NCBI GenBank assembly: GCA_032173965.1
Contig: CM063292.1
Location: 8,094,001-8,158,000, forward strand
DNA: 64,000 nucleotides
Direction of reading: 5' to 3'
Source of the DNA: Sitta carolinensis
Lineage: Eukaryota > Chordata > Aves > Passeriformes > Sittidae
The notes beneath the pieces are model-generated. The model searched no databases, was not told where the DNA came from, and worked only from the letters and a program-made list of their open reading frames with translations. Shown one piece after another: positions 37,240 through 48,000 of the stretch. The first letter of the stretch is position 1. Each line of letters starts with the position of its first letter. A program made the translations under genes and the position numbers.

Positions 37240-37560
37240 TCTTTCAAGGAGCAAGGGAGCCGCTCGCCCACAGCCACTTCACGCACGGATTGAAAGGGTG
37301 AGGTAAAAAAACATCACCAGTCCCTGGGAACGGGCAGGGTGCTCCAGATTTTCTCCTCATGCTTTCCGAGGCTGCCGATGCTGGCGGAGCCGCTGGTTGC
37401 TGGGCTTCCCGGGTCTCTGTGCCTGCATGCTGGAGTGCAGTTATTAATTTCTCCCTTCGCACAAGCCAGCGGCAGCCTCACGTCTCCAGGAAAGCAGGGA
37501 TATTCAAAATAAATCCGCTAATTCCGGGACTGAGCGCGCTGCCGTGCCTGCCCGCCTGCC
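37240..37560 (-). other. Alternative candidate noncoding exon 1 of CDH8 (donor at 37239)
   Basis: The minus strand reads CTTGAAAGA followed by GTGAGTATTC, a good donor, at the edge of the CpG island core. The upstream stretch is low in repeats and carries short upstream AUGs, including one at about 37363 that begins ATG AGG AGA. The transcription start is not visible and the 5' limit given is arbitrary. It could instead be promoter sequence for the 36116 exon. Confidence 0.3.
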
Positions 37561-37836
37561 AAACGTAACTGTGAAGCGATGTGGAAAAGTGAGCCGGGAG
37601 CCTCCCTGACAGCTCTTATTGGGCTGATCTCGGAGGCAGGTCTAGCGCTGGGAAATTCGTGTAAGCACTTTGGGTGGTGGTTTTTTCCCCCCTCCCTCCG
37701 CCGCCCGCCTTCCCCCCGGCAGGCACACAACTTTTCCAGGGGCGGCGGCGCCGCTCGCTCCCCGCGGTGCTGCCGGCTCCGCACCGGGGCATCTCCCCAG
37801 GAGCGGCGGAGGGCTGGGGCAGGGCTGCGGGGAGGC

Positions 37837-37872
37837 GGGCGGGGGTGGCCACCGGGGCGGGGGTGGCCACCG
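37837..37872. repeat. Two-unit 18-bp tandem repeat
   Basis: Two identical 18-bp units, gggcgggggtggccaccg, lie side by side at 37837-37854 and 37855-37872, inside the CpG island and about 95 bp from the larger minisatellite. Confidence 0.9.
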
Positions 37873-37966
37873 GGGCCGTGCCCGCGGCGTGGGCGAGCGG
37901 GAGCGCCCGCCCCGTGCCGGGCTGCGAGGCCGTGCCCGCCGGGAGGGCATGCGGGGCCGATGCGCC

Positions 37967-38089
37967 GCTCGTCTCCGGGGACGGCATCCTTTCCAAACGC
38001 CTTGCTCGTCTCCGGGGACGGGGAGAGCATCCTTTCCAAACGCCTTGCTCGTCTCCAGGGACGGGGAGGGCATCCTTTCCAAACGCCTT
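37967..38089. repeat. Three-unit minisatellite in the CpG island
   Basis: Three head-to-tail units of 37, 43 and 43 bp start at 37967, 38004 and 38047. Each begins gctcgtctccrgggacgg and ends gcatcctttccaaacgcctt. The first unit lacks the ggagag-type insert of the other two. Units 2 and 3 differ at only two positions, so the array is young. Confidence 0.95.
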
Positions 38090-38397
38090 TGCCAAGGCGC
38101 CCCGGGGAGCCGCCGGCGCTCGGAGGCTCCGAGCAGCCCCAGGGCAGCGCGGGCTGGATGCAGGCAGCACCGCGCAGTAAGTCCTTGACCCGCGGCCCCC
38201 AAATCCCCCCCTGCGACCGAGAGCGCCGGCAGCCTGCGCAACCCCGGCTGCCGGAGCGCTGGGTGCAGGCTCAGGAGCGCGGCGCTGGGCATCCTCACCT
38301 GCCTTTGGCTTTACACAGCCCCAGCAGCCCAGCGAGGGACAGGCCGCTGCCACCCCCCGCACGCCCTCCGCATCTACTGAGCTTTTCTCCTTCTCAG

Positions 38398-38496
38398 GTT
38401 GCATGGATTATCTGTTAGCAGATTAGATGTATTATTTTTAATACTACGTCATAGCTTGGAATCCTCCCCAAGTTCAATGTCGGCCAAAGGGAAGAG
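38398..38496 (+). other. Possible divergent plus-strand exon
   Basis: A plus-strand acceptor (cttttctccttctcag, AG at 38396-38397) and a donor (gaagag followed by gtaaga at 38497) enclose 99 bp at the edge of the CpG island. The last ATG (38477) would open MSAKGKR up to the donor. A CRE-like tacgtcat lies at 38445-38452. No known protein is recognised. Splice motifs of this quality also arise by chance, so this is a candidate only. Confidence 0.2.
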
Positions 38497-38840
38497 GTAA
38501 GAGCTCAAGGTGTAGAGACCTTGGGCTGCAGGTGGTCAGGTACAACAAACAGCCCTCTTACAATGCAGGGCTGGTTCCACACTGACCTGCTGGGGAAGTT
38601 TAATTGCACCCAGTTCCATCCTTCTCCAGCTCTCCTTGACCACTAGGATGTTGTGATTGAAATGAATGTGCTGTGTGGCTCTACTTAATGATGCAGGTTA
38701 TTGCTCAACTTTATCTTTAAAGGGCTGGTCAGCTGAACCTCCTTCAGAGCACCTGAAAACCTCTCCACCTGGAGCAAAAGATAGGATGACTACTCTGTTG
38801 AAGATCTACCTAGGATTACAGAAAGTGGACCCTAATATTG

Positions 38841-38907
38841 TATATTAGCTATATAGTAAGTATATATATATATATATATATACATTATATATTAGCTATA
38901 TAGTAAG
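38841..38907. repeat. Duplicated 20-mer flanking (TA)n
   Basis: tatattagctatatagtaag occurs exactly at 38841-38860 and 38888-38907, separated by a (ta)n stretch of about 20 bp (38861-38880) plus a short spacer. It is a 47-bp period duplication. Confidence 0.95.
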
Positions 38908-40335
38908 AACACTGTCTAATTTAGTTCCATGATTGTCAATCTTATTTCCTATGCTGATCCTATGAGTGCATACACATGTGTAAGTGCATGAGACCCTCCA
39001 TGTGTAGCTCTTACCTGCTCAACTTTATCTTAACTAAATGCAAGCTAGTGCAGATAACAGGTGCTTTCTGCTTGCACACATCGTCTTCTGAAGTCTCAGA
39101 CTCCTGGGAATGTAGCAAGACGCACCCAGAATGTGCCATTTTTCAAGGTCAATGAAGAAACATCTAACTACTGCTTTGTTTCCCTCAGTCCAAGCGCTTT
39201 CTTTCTGAGCTGTGAGCCCGGAAGGATTCCTTGGAGGAGGATGGATATAAAAATACACAATACCTGAAGCAGGCAGAGAGCCTTGAGGGAAATACAAAAC
39301 ACTTGGCAGTGCAATAGATAAGATCAGAAATGTGGTTTCCTTTCACCTGGGGTTCTGCTGAGGCAAAGAGTATTTTTCTCCCCCATCGTTCCACCAACTG
39401 AACAACACAGTGAAAACACAGATCTTGTCACAAGGAAAGCGTGAGGATGCTCAGCCTGCCTTTACTCCTGGGAATTAATGCCAGTTTTCAAACTTTTTTT
39501 AAGGTTTCAGTAAGAGTGGTTTGCACACCTGGCTTTTAATTCCAATTAAAAACACCTGATGGAAGCAACCAAGAATAAAAGTTCTTCCTAATAAGAACCC
39601 TCATGTCCTCGCTTTAAATAGGCAGCACAGCTGTGTGTGGGAAGAAAGCTAATGGTAGAGGTTGTACCTCCAAGAGCAGCTTGAAAGTTTAGTTCTTTGT
39701 TTTGATTTCAACCTTTGACTTGTGCCATTTGTTCTATGTGACCTTTCTTGCAATTGGAAATTACCAGGGCAAAAGCTGTGCTCTTTCATCTTCAGGTTGT
39801 AGGAGAGGATGGTAAGCGTCTTGTTAAAATGGATTATGCCATCCATGGATTCCCCTGCTGGAAAGCCTTTCAGATGATGGAGTAAATCTTGACAGGAAAA
39901 AGTGTATAGATTGAAATTAATGTAAAAATAAGCCCGGAATAGCAAAGGAACATTTGCAGCTTTCTGCATCCTATCCAGATGAAATGATTTAATGATATTT
40001 ATCAAAGTGAGATATATATATACACACACTACTGCATAACACTGATGAATATGCTGGCTAGAAATTGTTTCCTCTTAAGTAAATATGATAAGGAAGATTA
40101 TTTCTCTATCTTCTAAATGGCCATTCCATTTTTTAAGCAAAAAGCAGCTCTGACTCCAGTTGCAATGGAATGAAGATTTTTAGTGTAATGATTAAGAAGT
40201 CATCTGCAAAATGCATATGATTGAATCCCATCCTGGATCAAACTGGAATACAATTTTTCATATTAAATTTTGGGATCAGGGAAAAAAGAACAACAAATCA
40301 GAATATTTACTATATATATTGGCTTATGGTATGGG

Positions 40336-40515
40336 TTTGTTGTTGGTTTTGTTATTTTGGGGTGATTTTTCATCTTGGTTTTGTGGTATTTTTTTTTGTT
40401 ACTTTTTTTTGTTTAGTTGGGGTTTTGTGGGGGGGTCGTGTGTTTGTTTTTTTTCTTTTAGGTGGATTTTAGGGGTTTTTTTTGGGGGGGTTGTTTGGTT
40501 TTTTGACTGGTTGTG
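40336..40515. repeat. GT-rich, strand-asymmetric low-complexity block
   Basis: About 180 bp consist almost only of G and T on the plus strand, with G runs of 4 to 7 (ttgtgggggggtcg, ttttggggggg). The apparent open frame across it is an artefact of composition. Confidence 0.85.
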
Positions 40516-42490
40516 ACAGAGAATTGCAAAAAAATTAACTTCAGCTTGGAAGAGAACTGGGAGATTTTCTTCTACATTGCTTTGCTTTTATGAGTGAGAA
40601 GGATTAAAACCCCAATGTGACTTCCCCTGAATATACAGACAGGAAGTATCGATCACTTAAAATATGTGGCACAATGAAATTCCACCATCTTTTCTCACTT
40701 TCATGTTCTTGTGAAAACAGTCGTTGGTCACTTAATTCTTTGTTCCTCAGCAGTGCAATCAACTGTTTACACCTTACTACTGAATATTTTTAAGCAGAAG
40801 TGGCTTGAAATGAGCTCTTCAGGGGCAACTCAGCCACAGCCTTGCCAGGGTTCCTGCTGGAGTGAGTGTTTGGGGTCATCTCATTTAATAACAATGCCAA
40901 AGTCAGGACTTGAGAGGGGAAAAGAAACTACTGTGCCAATTCCTCATATGCACATTTTATTCCATCAGATCACCTACCAGTGAGATATTTCCCTGAAAGC
41001 ATCAGTAGCTGATTTCTGGTTTAATACGTAAAATGGGGCCTGATCCAAAATTACATGCAATTAATGAGTCCAGAGTGAATTGCTTGATCAAGATAAATGA
41101 CTTTACTGCAAGCTACTTTTGCTTACAGGGATTGCCACTAAAATGCCACTTAAAAATAATAAGAAATTAGTAAACTGATTTGAAAGTTACTAAAGCAAGG
41201 TTATGGACTAGTGGCGTCACCTGCCATTATTGCATTAAATCTTTAAACACATTAAATGCTGTTTTCTTAGGCAATACCTATTCTACATCATTGGCACCTT
41301 TTGCTCAAATTACATGAGGGATTATTCCTTAATTTAATTTGCTTTGTATGCTAGAGTTGACATTCCATAAAATAAGAAGAAACAAGAAGGTTTATCTGAA
41401 GTCCAGAACATTTCTGAATAAAATATGCACTTTTATCAGCTCCCTGTGCCAGCACACAGACAATAATTACCTTTAGAACATAGGTTCTTATCACTGTCTT
41501 GCAACCTTTAAAACCAGGTTGCATGCACTTATCACGAGTTGGTTATCAGGAAAAATAATGATCTCCTGTGTTTGGGAAGTCACTGAAGACATCTGTAAAT
41601 TGAAAAAACAAATCCATTACATAATGCATACAAGTGATCCTATAGATTAAAACAAGGGAAATGATCCAAGCAGCCTGTGAGATAAAGGTACGGGGTTGGG
41701 GTAGGTTTGATTTCAATTTTTTTCCCTCTGAAAGAAATTTGTGTTTACATTTTAACAGGCAAGGCTAGAAACCCTGAGAGACTTAAGTGAGGGATTTGCA
41801 AAGGAATGCCAGATTCCTTCAGAGATCACACATGGTTAAAATTCAATATCCAACACTGGAACAGAAAGCTTGGAAAGCCCCACTGAAGAAAGAGCAGCAG
41901 CAGCCATAAGTGACAGAAGTGATTCTCAACCACCCAAAAATCCTTGCTTTTGAGTCTGGGCCTGCTGAGAACAGCATCTGATCCAACCCCATTCCCTTGG
42001 TACTTGAGATGTGAGGAGAAACAGATGATGCATTGATCTGGAATTACTTCTGCTTTGACTGGACAAAGGATATTCCTGCAACCACTCAAATTCCTCCTCC
42101 AGCCCAAGGAAAAGTCTCTTCTGTCAGACAGAAATAAATGTTTAACCCAGCAGCAGCCCTGGGCTTGTGGGCCCTTAGCACATCCTTTCCCATCCCCAAA
42201 CACTTCCTTTGGCACTATAAAACACAACTAGCCCTGAGCCACCTCCACTCCCCAGAGATTATAAAATATAACACATCCCCCCAACTACTAATTTGGGTAT
42301 CTTTTGCACCAATGATATTAGGGAGTGCATAAAAATAACTTCATTATCAGGTTTTATTACTCCTCAGGCACTGTTTGCAATTTTGACTAGCTGCTGTCAC
42401 GTTGGCTATTAGAAAAACAATTATTCCTTTTGTACATCAAACACTAGGAGAAAAACAAAAGAAAATTATATCCAGCAAGGCACTCAACCA

Positions 42491-42508
42491 TTTTTTTTTT
42501 TTTTTTTA
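42491..42508. repeat. T run
   Basis: A T18-type run; simple sequence. Confidence 0.8.
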
Positions 42509-43396
42509 CATTAATGTATAGAAGGATACAAGTTGTTCAGGATGCAATTTGGGAAGTTAATCTTTCACTGTGGGTTTTCACTCTGCTTTGTGAGAGTCAG
42601 GAACTGGATCGGTTGCAGGAGCTGTGCAAATATTGTTTGCTCTACCTCAAGTGCCCTCTAGTGTGCAGTAATTAAGCAGGTTAAAATAATTTTTCTCTTT
42701 TTTTTCCCTAACAGCTACTCTCCTAAATCCCAAAGTAATATGTAACACTGCTTTTCTTTGAGAGGAAAGAGAAATTCAACGTTCACTGCATTAACTTTTG
42801 TGGCTATAAATGAATTATCTCCTCCATGCAAAATCAAATCACCCCTGTAGCTGTCAAATTTTTATTCTCAGAGGTATAAGTTAAATAAAGCCCAATAATT
42901 CTTTTGGGCATTGTGCAAATGTCAAAAAAGTTTTTGGTGTTATCAGAACCCAAAACAACAGCTTTGTCTCTGCAAAAGGAAATTACCATATTCATCAACA
43001 AAACATGACCCTAGAACAAGATTAACAACAAACCCCCTAATTATGCTTCAAGGGTCCCTTAAAACTGCTCTTTGTCTACAGTTTAGACAGCAGGCAAGTC
43101 TACATGAATATAAATAAAGTAAAGACTGGGGCACACATGTAACAAGTTCTGTGGGTTCTCATCTGCCCTGTAATGTCAATGTTCTCCCCCAAAATTCTGA
43201 CATCACCTGGCTGGACAAATCCAGTGTCTGTCAGTGAGAGCAGGCTGTGGGCAGCAGCTGCCTGGCACCAAAGAGCTGTGAGAGGAGGAGAAGTGAGAAG
43301 ATGTTGGGAGATAAAAGTGTGGAGGGGTAAAATTACCACCTGCACCCCCAAGAAGAATGAAAAACTGTGAGGGAGCATGTCTGCAAGAGGGAGTTG

Positions 43397-43453
43397 AACT
43401 TATAATAAGTTTAAATAATAACTTTAAATAAGTTTAACTTATTTAAGCTTATT
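43397..43453. repeat. AT-rich inverted/direct repeat cluster
   Basis: Several copies of aataagttta / taaacttatt-like words sit head to head (aacttataataagttta, aataagtttaacttatt), giving overlapping short inverted repeats. Confidence 0.6.
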
Positions 43454-44559
43454 TCTAAGGGCTTCCCTGCATTTTAAAAGCAGGTTTAACACTTGAGCTC
43501 CCCACACAATTTTCTCCACTGCACAAATGAAATCATTTTGGGCAGAACCATTGAAAAGTTTTTCCCCAGTCCTCATTTCACTGTGCCCTGACCATCCAAG
43601 TATTTACTTTCAGGCAGGATTTACCATAAAATTCCAAGATAATAGCAAGCCTAAGCATGCTTTAAACAAAACAGAGTTTTAATGGACTTCTGAAAGCTGA
43701 GGTAAGAGGGATGGGTGGATCCCAGGAGAGATAAAATGGTTGCCTATAATAGGGATATGCTACACAGGGTGAGAGAATTGAATCTTTTATGAGTTGTAAA
43801 ATCAGTAGGACTTCCTATAAGTGGAAAGAGTCATCATCACTACCTCTGAGCTGGGCTGTGGTGGCAGAGTTGTGGTTTCCAAGTGAGGTGCTGAGAGAAG
43901 CCCACAGGATTGTTTCCCGTTGCAGCTTGGCTTTGCTGAAGGTTAATTTTTGTACCTTGACTGTTCCTCATGCATTCTGCAGAGAACACACAGTTCTGGG
44001 GCAGTTTAGCATCCATAGGAGGCAAACAGGACAGAGCAAAGCCCCACACTTTGCCAATAGATGGTTTTCTAGCACACAATGCCCTGCTTTACCAGCCACA
44101 CTGCATCCAGCACCGTGCTGCCAGTAGCACAAGGAGAGTTATTCCAGAAACAATGCTGGAATAGATTCTCTCCTAATTTAGAGCTAAAGTACATCAGGGC
44201 TAGACAGGTCTTGGCAGTGAGCTGGGCAAATAAACTGCCTTCATTCCATCAGGTTTGAGTAAACTTCCCCAGGTGTGTGCAGCCCTCATCAGGGCAGGGA
44301 GAGGAGCAAGCTGCTCTCCCAGCAGCAGGAAAGGCACAAGGCAGGCAGAGGCAAGGGCAGCTTCTTGCTGTAAGATGGGTACCTTAAAAATGGACAGCTC
44401 TGTCCTGAAGGGAATAAATCCCTTGAGCTTAGCCCAGCTCTTCATGAAGTGCCTCTGTGGGAACCCAGGATGTGTCTGACAGTGCTGGTGATCCCAGATC
44501 CCTGGAACAAATCACCACCTGTGAATGAAGAACTAAAGGTCACAAAATTCCAGATAACA

Positions 44560-45010
44560 TGATAGTAGTAGTTATAGAGTGAAAAAGGGAGTTTTGGGGG
44601 GATCTTACCATAGGGGCTTAGGGGTGAGATGGAGGGACTTGGGCATTGTCCTGTCCTCCTTCCTTCTTCTTCCTAACCCCATCTTTTGGTGATGGTGGCA
44701 CTTGGGGATTGGGGTAGAGTAGAATGTAACTGTCTAACACAGGTGAGAGGCATTGGATCATAACTGTAAATAACTAACACATAATTTGTAGTATAAAAGT
44801 CAGTGCCTGCCCCAGGGGCAGAGAGTGTGCCTGGGGCTGCCCTGCTGAACAGACCTGGGCAGCCCAGACAGAAAATATCTTAGATAAGAAACAATAAAGC
44901 AACCTTGAGAGCATCAGCTGAAGACTTCTGACTCATTCTTCAGCAACAGGGTTTGGGGACAGCAGAATTTATATATCTAAATTTATACATCTCGGGGTCG
45001 TCCTGACCAA
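44560..45010 (+). mobile_element. LTR with adjoining primer-site-like edge
   Basis: From tgatagtagtagttatagag the block has a TATA-like agtataaaag (about 44791), a poly(A) signal aataaa (about 44893), and an end near ttatacat at about 44990. This is followed by tctcggggtcgtcctgacca, which resembles the start of a retroviral internal region with a primer-binding site. I infer a 5' LTR of about 430 bp with the first bases of an internal region, the rest lost. The exact 3' border is uncertain. Confidence 0.7.
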
Positions 45011-48000
45011 AGCAACCCCTGAGATGCCTCCTTATCTGGAGGAGAAGTAGCAGATTTCAGGTCTGTGTGAGGTGACAATTACAGCAGGGAAGCAATCCAA
45101 GGGTTTCCAAGAGAAGGGAAAGTAGCACGAGCCCAGGTTTCAGCGTGGGCCACCTGCAGAAAGAAGCTTACTGAAAGGTGCTTTTGCACACCTCATAACC
45201 CAAAGCTAATATCAGCACCAGCTGAAATCTGGCTGCCAGCTCAAATGGTATTTGTTTTTCCATTCTGAATGCAGTGACAGATTAGGAGTATATGCTTATT
45301 TCAAAGTACTTTTCTCCAGAGAGTTCTTCTTTGTTTCTTTATTTAATTAAGAAGGTAAGTCAACATATTGCCCATAAAGTGATTTTTTTCAGCAGCTGCT
45401 GACATTGTAGTTTGGCAGACTGATCTTAAAAAAAATCATAATGATGTGGTAAAATAAAGCATCCCTTTCCCCTAAAAATATTTGTGGTGCATATATAAGA
45501 AATACTGCTAATGAAGGAGAATATCAATCATTTAAATACACAGGACTCCATGCTGAAGGACCTTCCTTCTTCCTAAGGAGCTAAACAGGCAAAGCATACA
45601 GAGGCAGGATCATGTTACCCAAAACAACTGGTTTTAATGCCAGTAATTTAATGAATCAAGGAAATACCTCCTGAGATATATTCTGAATTCATTTACCAAT
45701 GCTGATAGGTGGGTTTTATTGTCAAATGCAGTAAAATCAAGTGAATAAGTATCTGAGACTGAGCTGATGCAAATAATGTCCCCCAGGGAGACAATGTGGA
45801 AATGATGTGGCTGATCCACAGCCTGGTGATCCTCAGCTCCTTTGCAAGCCTTTAAAAGTGAAGGCAGAGCAGTAAAAGGTGTGTTTTCCATGGATCACTG
45901 GAGTCAAAGAAGCCAACTCTGGAATAACTGGAGGAATAACAGGGCCTATTAGCACTACTGTGCTAATTTCACTAATTCCAGCTTAACACGGGAGTAACAC
46001 TCTGGTAAAGACCTATATTTTTATTTAAATTAAAATCTCTAATATTCATCAAACATTTATAAGAATACATAACAAATAATTGTGGCAAACATTGCATAAT
46101 AAAGATGAAAGGGAAATTAACCTTGTGAATTTTAAAACTGAAGAATAAAGACCATTACATTAATAAGACTTAATTATATCATTAAATATTTAAAATTATG
46201 TCCTCTAATAAATGTTTTTATTTAACGTATTTCTTTTTTATCTATTACATTAGTAAAATGCCTTTAAGATACAGCAAAAAAAGAGAAGGGATTTTTTTTC
46301 TTTTTTTAAAGCCATGCAAATATAGAGAAAGTGAGAAAGGAGACATGTTACCTCTTCAACTCAAGGTCAGCTCTCAGGAGAGAACAATCTGTACTTCCAC
46401 AAGCGTCAGCTCCCTGCTTGGATGGGCTGGTGAGGGGCTGTGTCTTTGCTAAGCATTTTTCTTCAATTATCCTCTCTTTTTTAGGTCTAGCTTGGCTCTC
46501 GCTGTGCTGATGAACTTGAGTTAATCCAACACAAATAAACCTTGTCTCTGCCCGTGTTTGCAGCATTCCATCGAGCATCTAACCCGTCCCTGGGAGGACG
46601 CAGGGGGGAAAGCAGCCCCTGGGCACTCCCAGAGCATCCTCAGGAAATCCACAACTTGCAAACAGACAGAGTCCACTTGATAGCAAAGCACTGGGGGGTA
46701 CAAAGGGTACAATCCCCCATCATCCCCCCAGAGATGTCACAGATTCTTTTCTCAACAGTAACTCAGCTCACCTCATCAAGATTTTTCTAATTTTTCTACA
46801 AACAGCAATAGAGTTTCAGCAAAAAGCTTCTGAATCCACCCAAATTCAGCCTCCTACCAGAAAGAAGTTCTTCTTCTAGCACGCTTCGAAAATTTTAAAT
46901 GTTCCCCTCTAGTTATGGCACTTCAAAGGAGCATTTCTGTTTCTTCAGTGAGTTCCAGTCACCCTTTCTGCCTTGGCTGTGCACACAAAGCCCCAGCCAG
47001 GCAGGCTGCCTGTCTCAGCTCTCCCCTGAAAACCCAGGTTTTGCATGCACTCGCAGAAACACTGATTAAAATCAAATGGCAAACAGTGACAAATCAAATC
47101 TAACTCATCAGCATTTCAGATTTATCAGAGGCTACAGTTTAATGATGCTTTAGTGGAAATTCTCTTCATTTGCAAGCACACAAAATTCTGAGGCCCTCTC
47201 TGTTTAGTTACTGTGCTTTTTGCAGTTTAACCATTCTTTCTGTTTAGCACAATAATACTTCCTCTGATCTCATTCCCACAAGTTTTTGTTTATTTTTGTA
47301 ATATTCTTCTGACCTCTGTAGATTGGGTGTTTTGTTGCTATGATTGTTTCCTGCTGTCCCTCAGCATTTCCCTCCCCTGTATCCATCATCACCCATCCTG
47401 TAATTACAGAAATGTTATTTTTTGATAGACAGATGCATAGGGTTGCTGGCAGGAGTACTGCCATTATGCAGTCCAAATACTGTGCAGAATATTAAAGAAT
47501 CATATGAATCAAATCTTAGTGAAAGAATAATCTTGTGAATTATCAAAAAGTTTGAACTAAGTCTGGTTTGCTTGTTTACACATGGGATAACTCACCTCAA
47601 ACTAGGTAACATTTATTTACATATGGCAGCTAGGGCTGCACAGGAGATAGAGTCTTCTAATTAACACTCCTGATGCTGCAAACCTAAACAGGGATAAACA
47701 CATATTCCATTACGTGTAGCTGCCACTCACATTACCACAGTATTTCTTTTCTTTTCACTGCACAAGTGAAACAATGCTACAAAGCAAACAAGCACTGAGC
47801 TTTCACTTCAGTACCTGCCTAATAATGTCATACCTTATTTCCAGGAGATTGTTTATTTGGAAAAGTTACCAAAACAAACAAAAAACAGTGTCATATCCTA
47901 TCACTTCACTTAACTAAGGCTCAAGAGGCTGCAGAAATAACATGAGAGCTTCCACGAGTGTTATGTTTTACTGTGCTTTAAAGTTTCCACAAATAAGGCA

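Larger units (their letters stand above)
36100..38400 (-). promoter_or_regulatory. CDH8: CpG-island promoter region, probably of CDH8
   Basis: The densest CpG block in the window spans about 37480-38300, with a shoulder at 36120-36400. The surrounding 15 kb on each side is AT-rich. It lies about 13-15 kb upstream of the CDH8 coding exon on that gene's strand, where a noncoding first exon is expected. Minus-strand splice donors occur at 36115-36114 (GTAAGAG) and 37239-37238 (GTGAGT). GC boxes and several minisatellite units are present. Assignment to CDH8 rests on position and orientation; a divergent plus-strand transcript is also possible. Confidence 0.6.

Noticed and set aside
37579..38418. 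Open frame of 279 codons on the plus strand, with overlapping frames on both strands
   Set aside because: It lies in the CpG island and crosses the minisatellites. Several frames are open at once because stop codons are rare in GC-rich DNA. No domain is recognisable.
40211..40516. Aromatic-rich open frame resembling a membrane protein
   Set aside because: It is encoded by the GT-rich low-complexity tract; the F, W, G and V content follows from the base composition.
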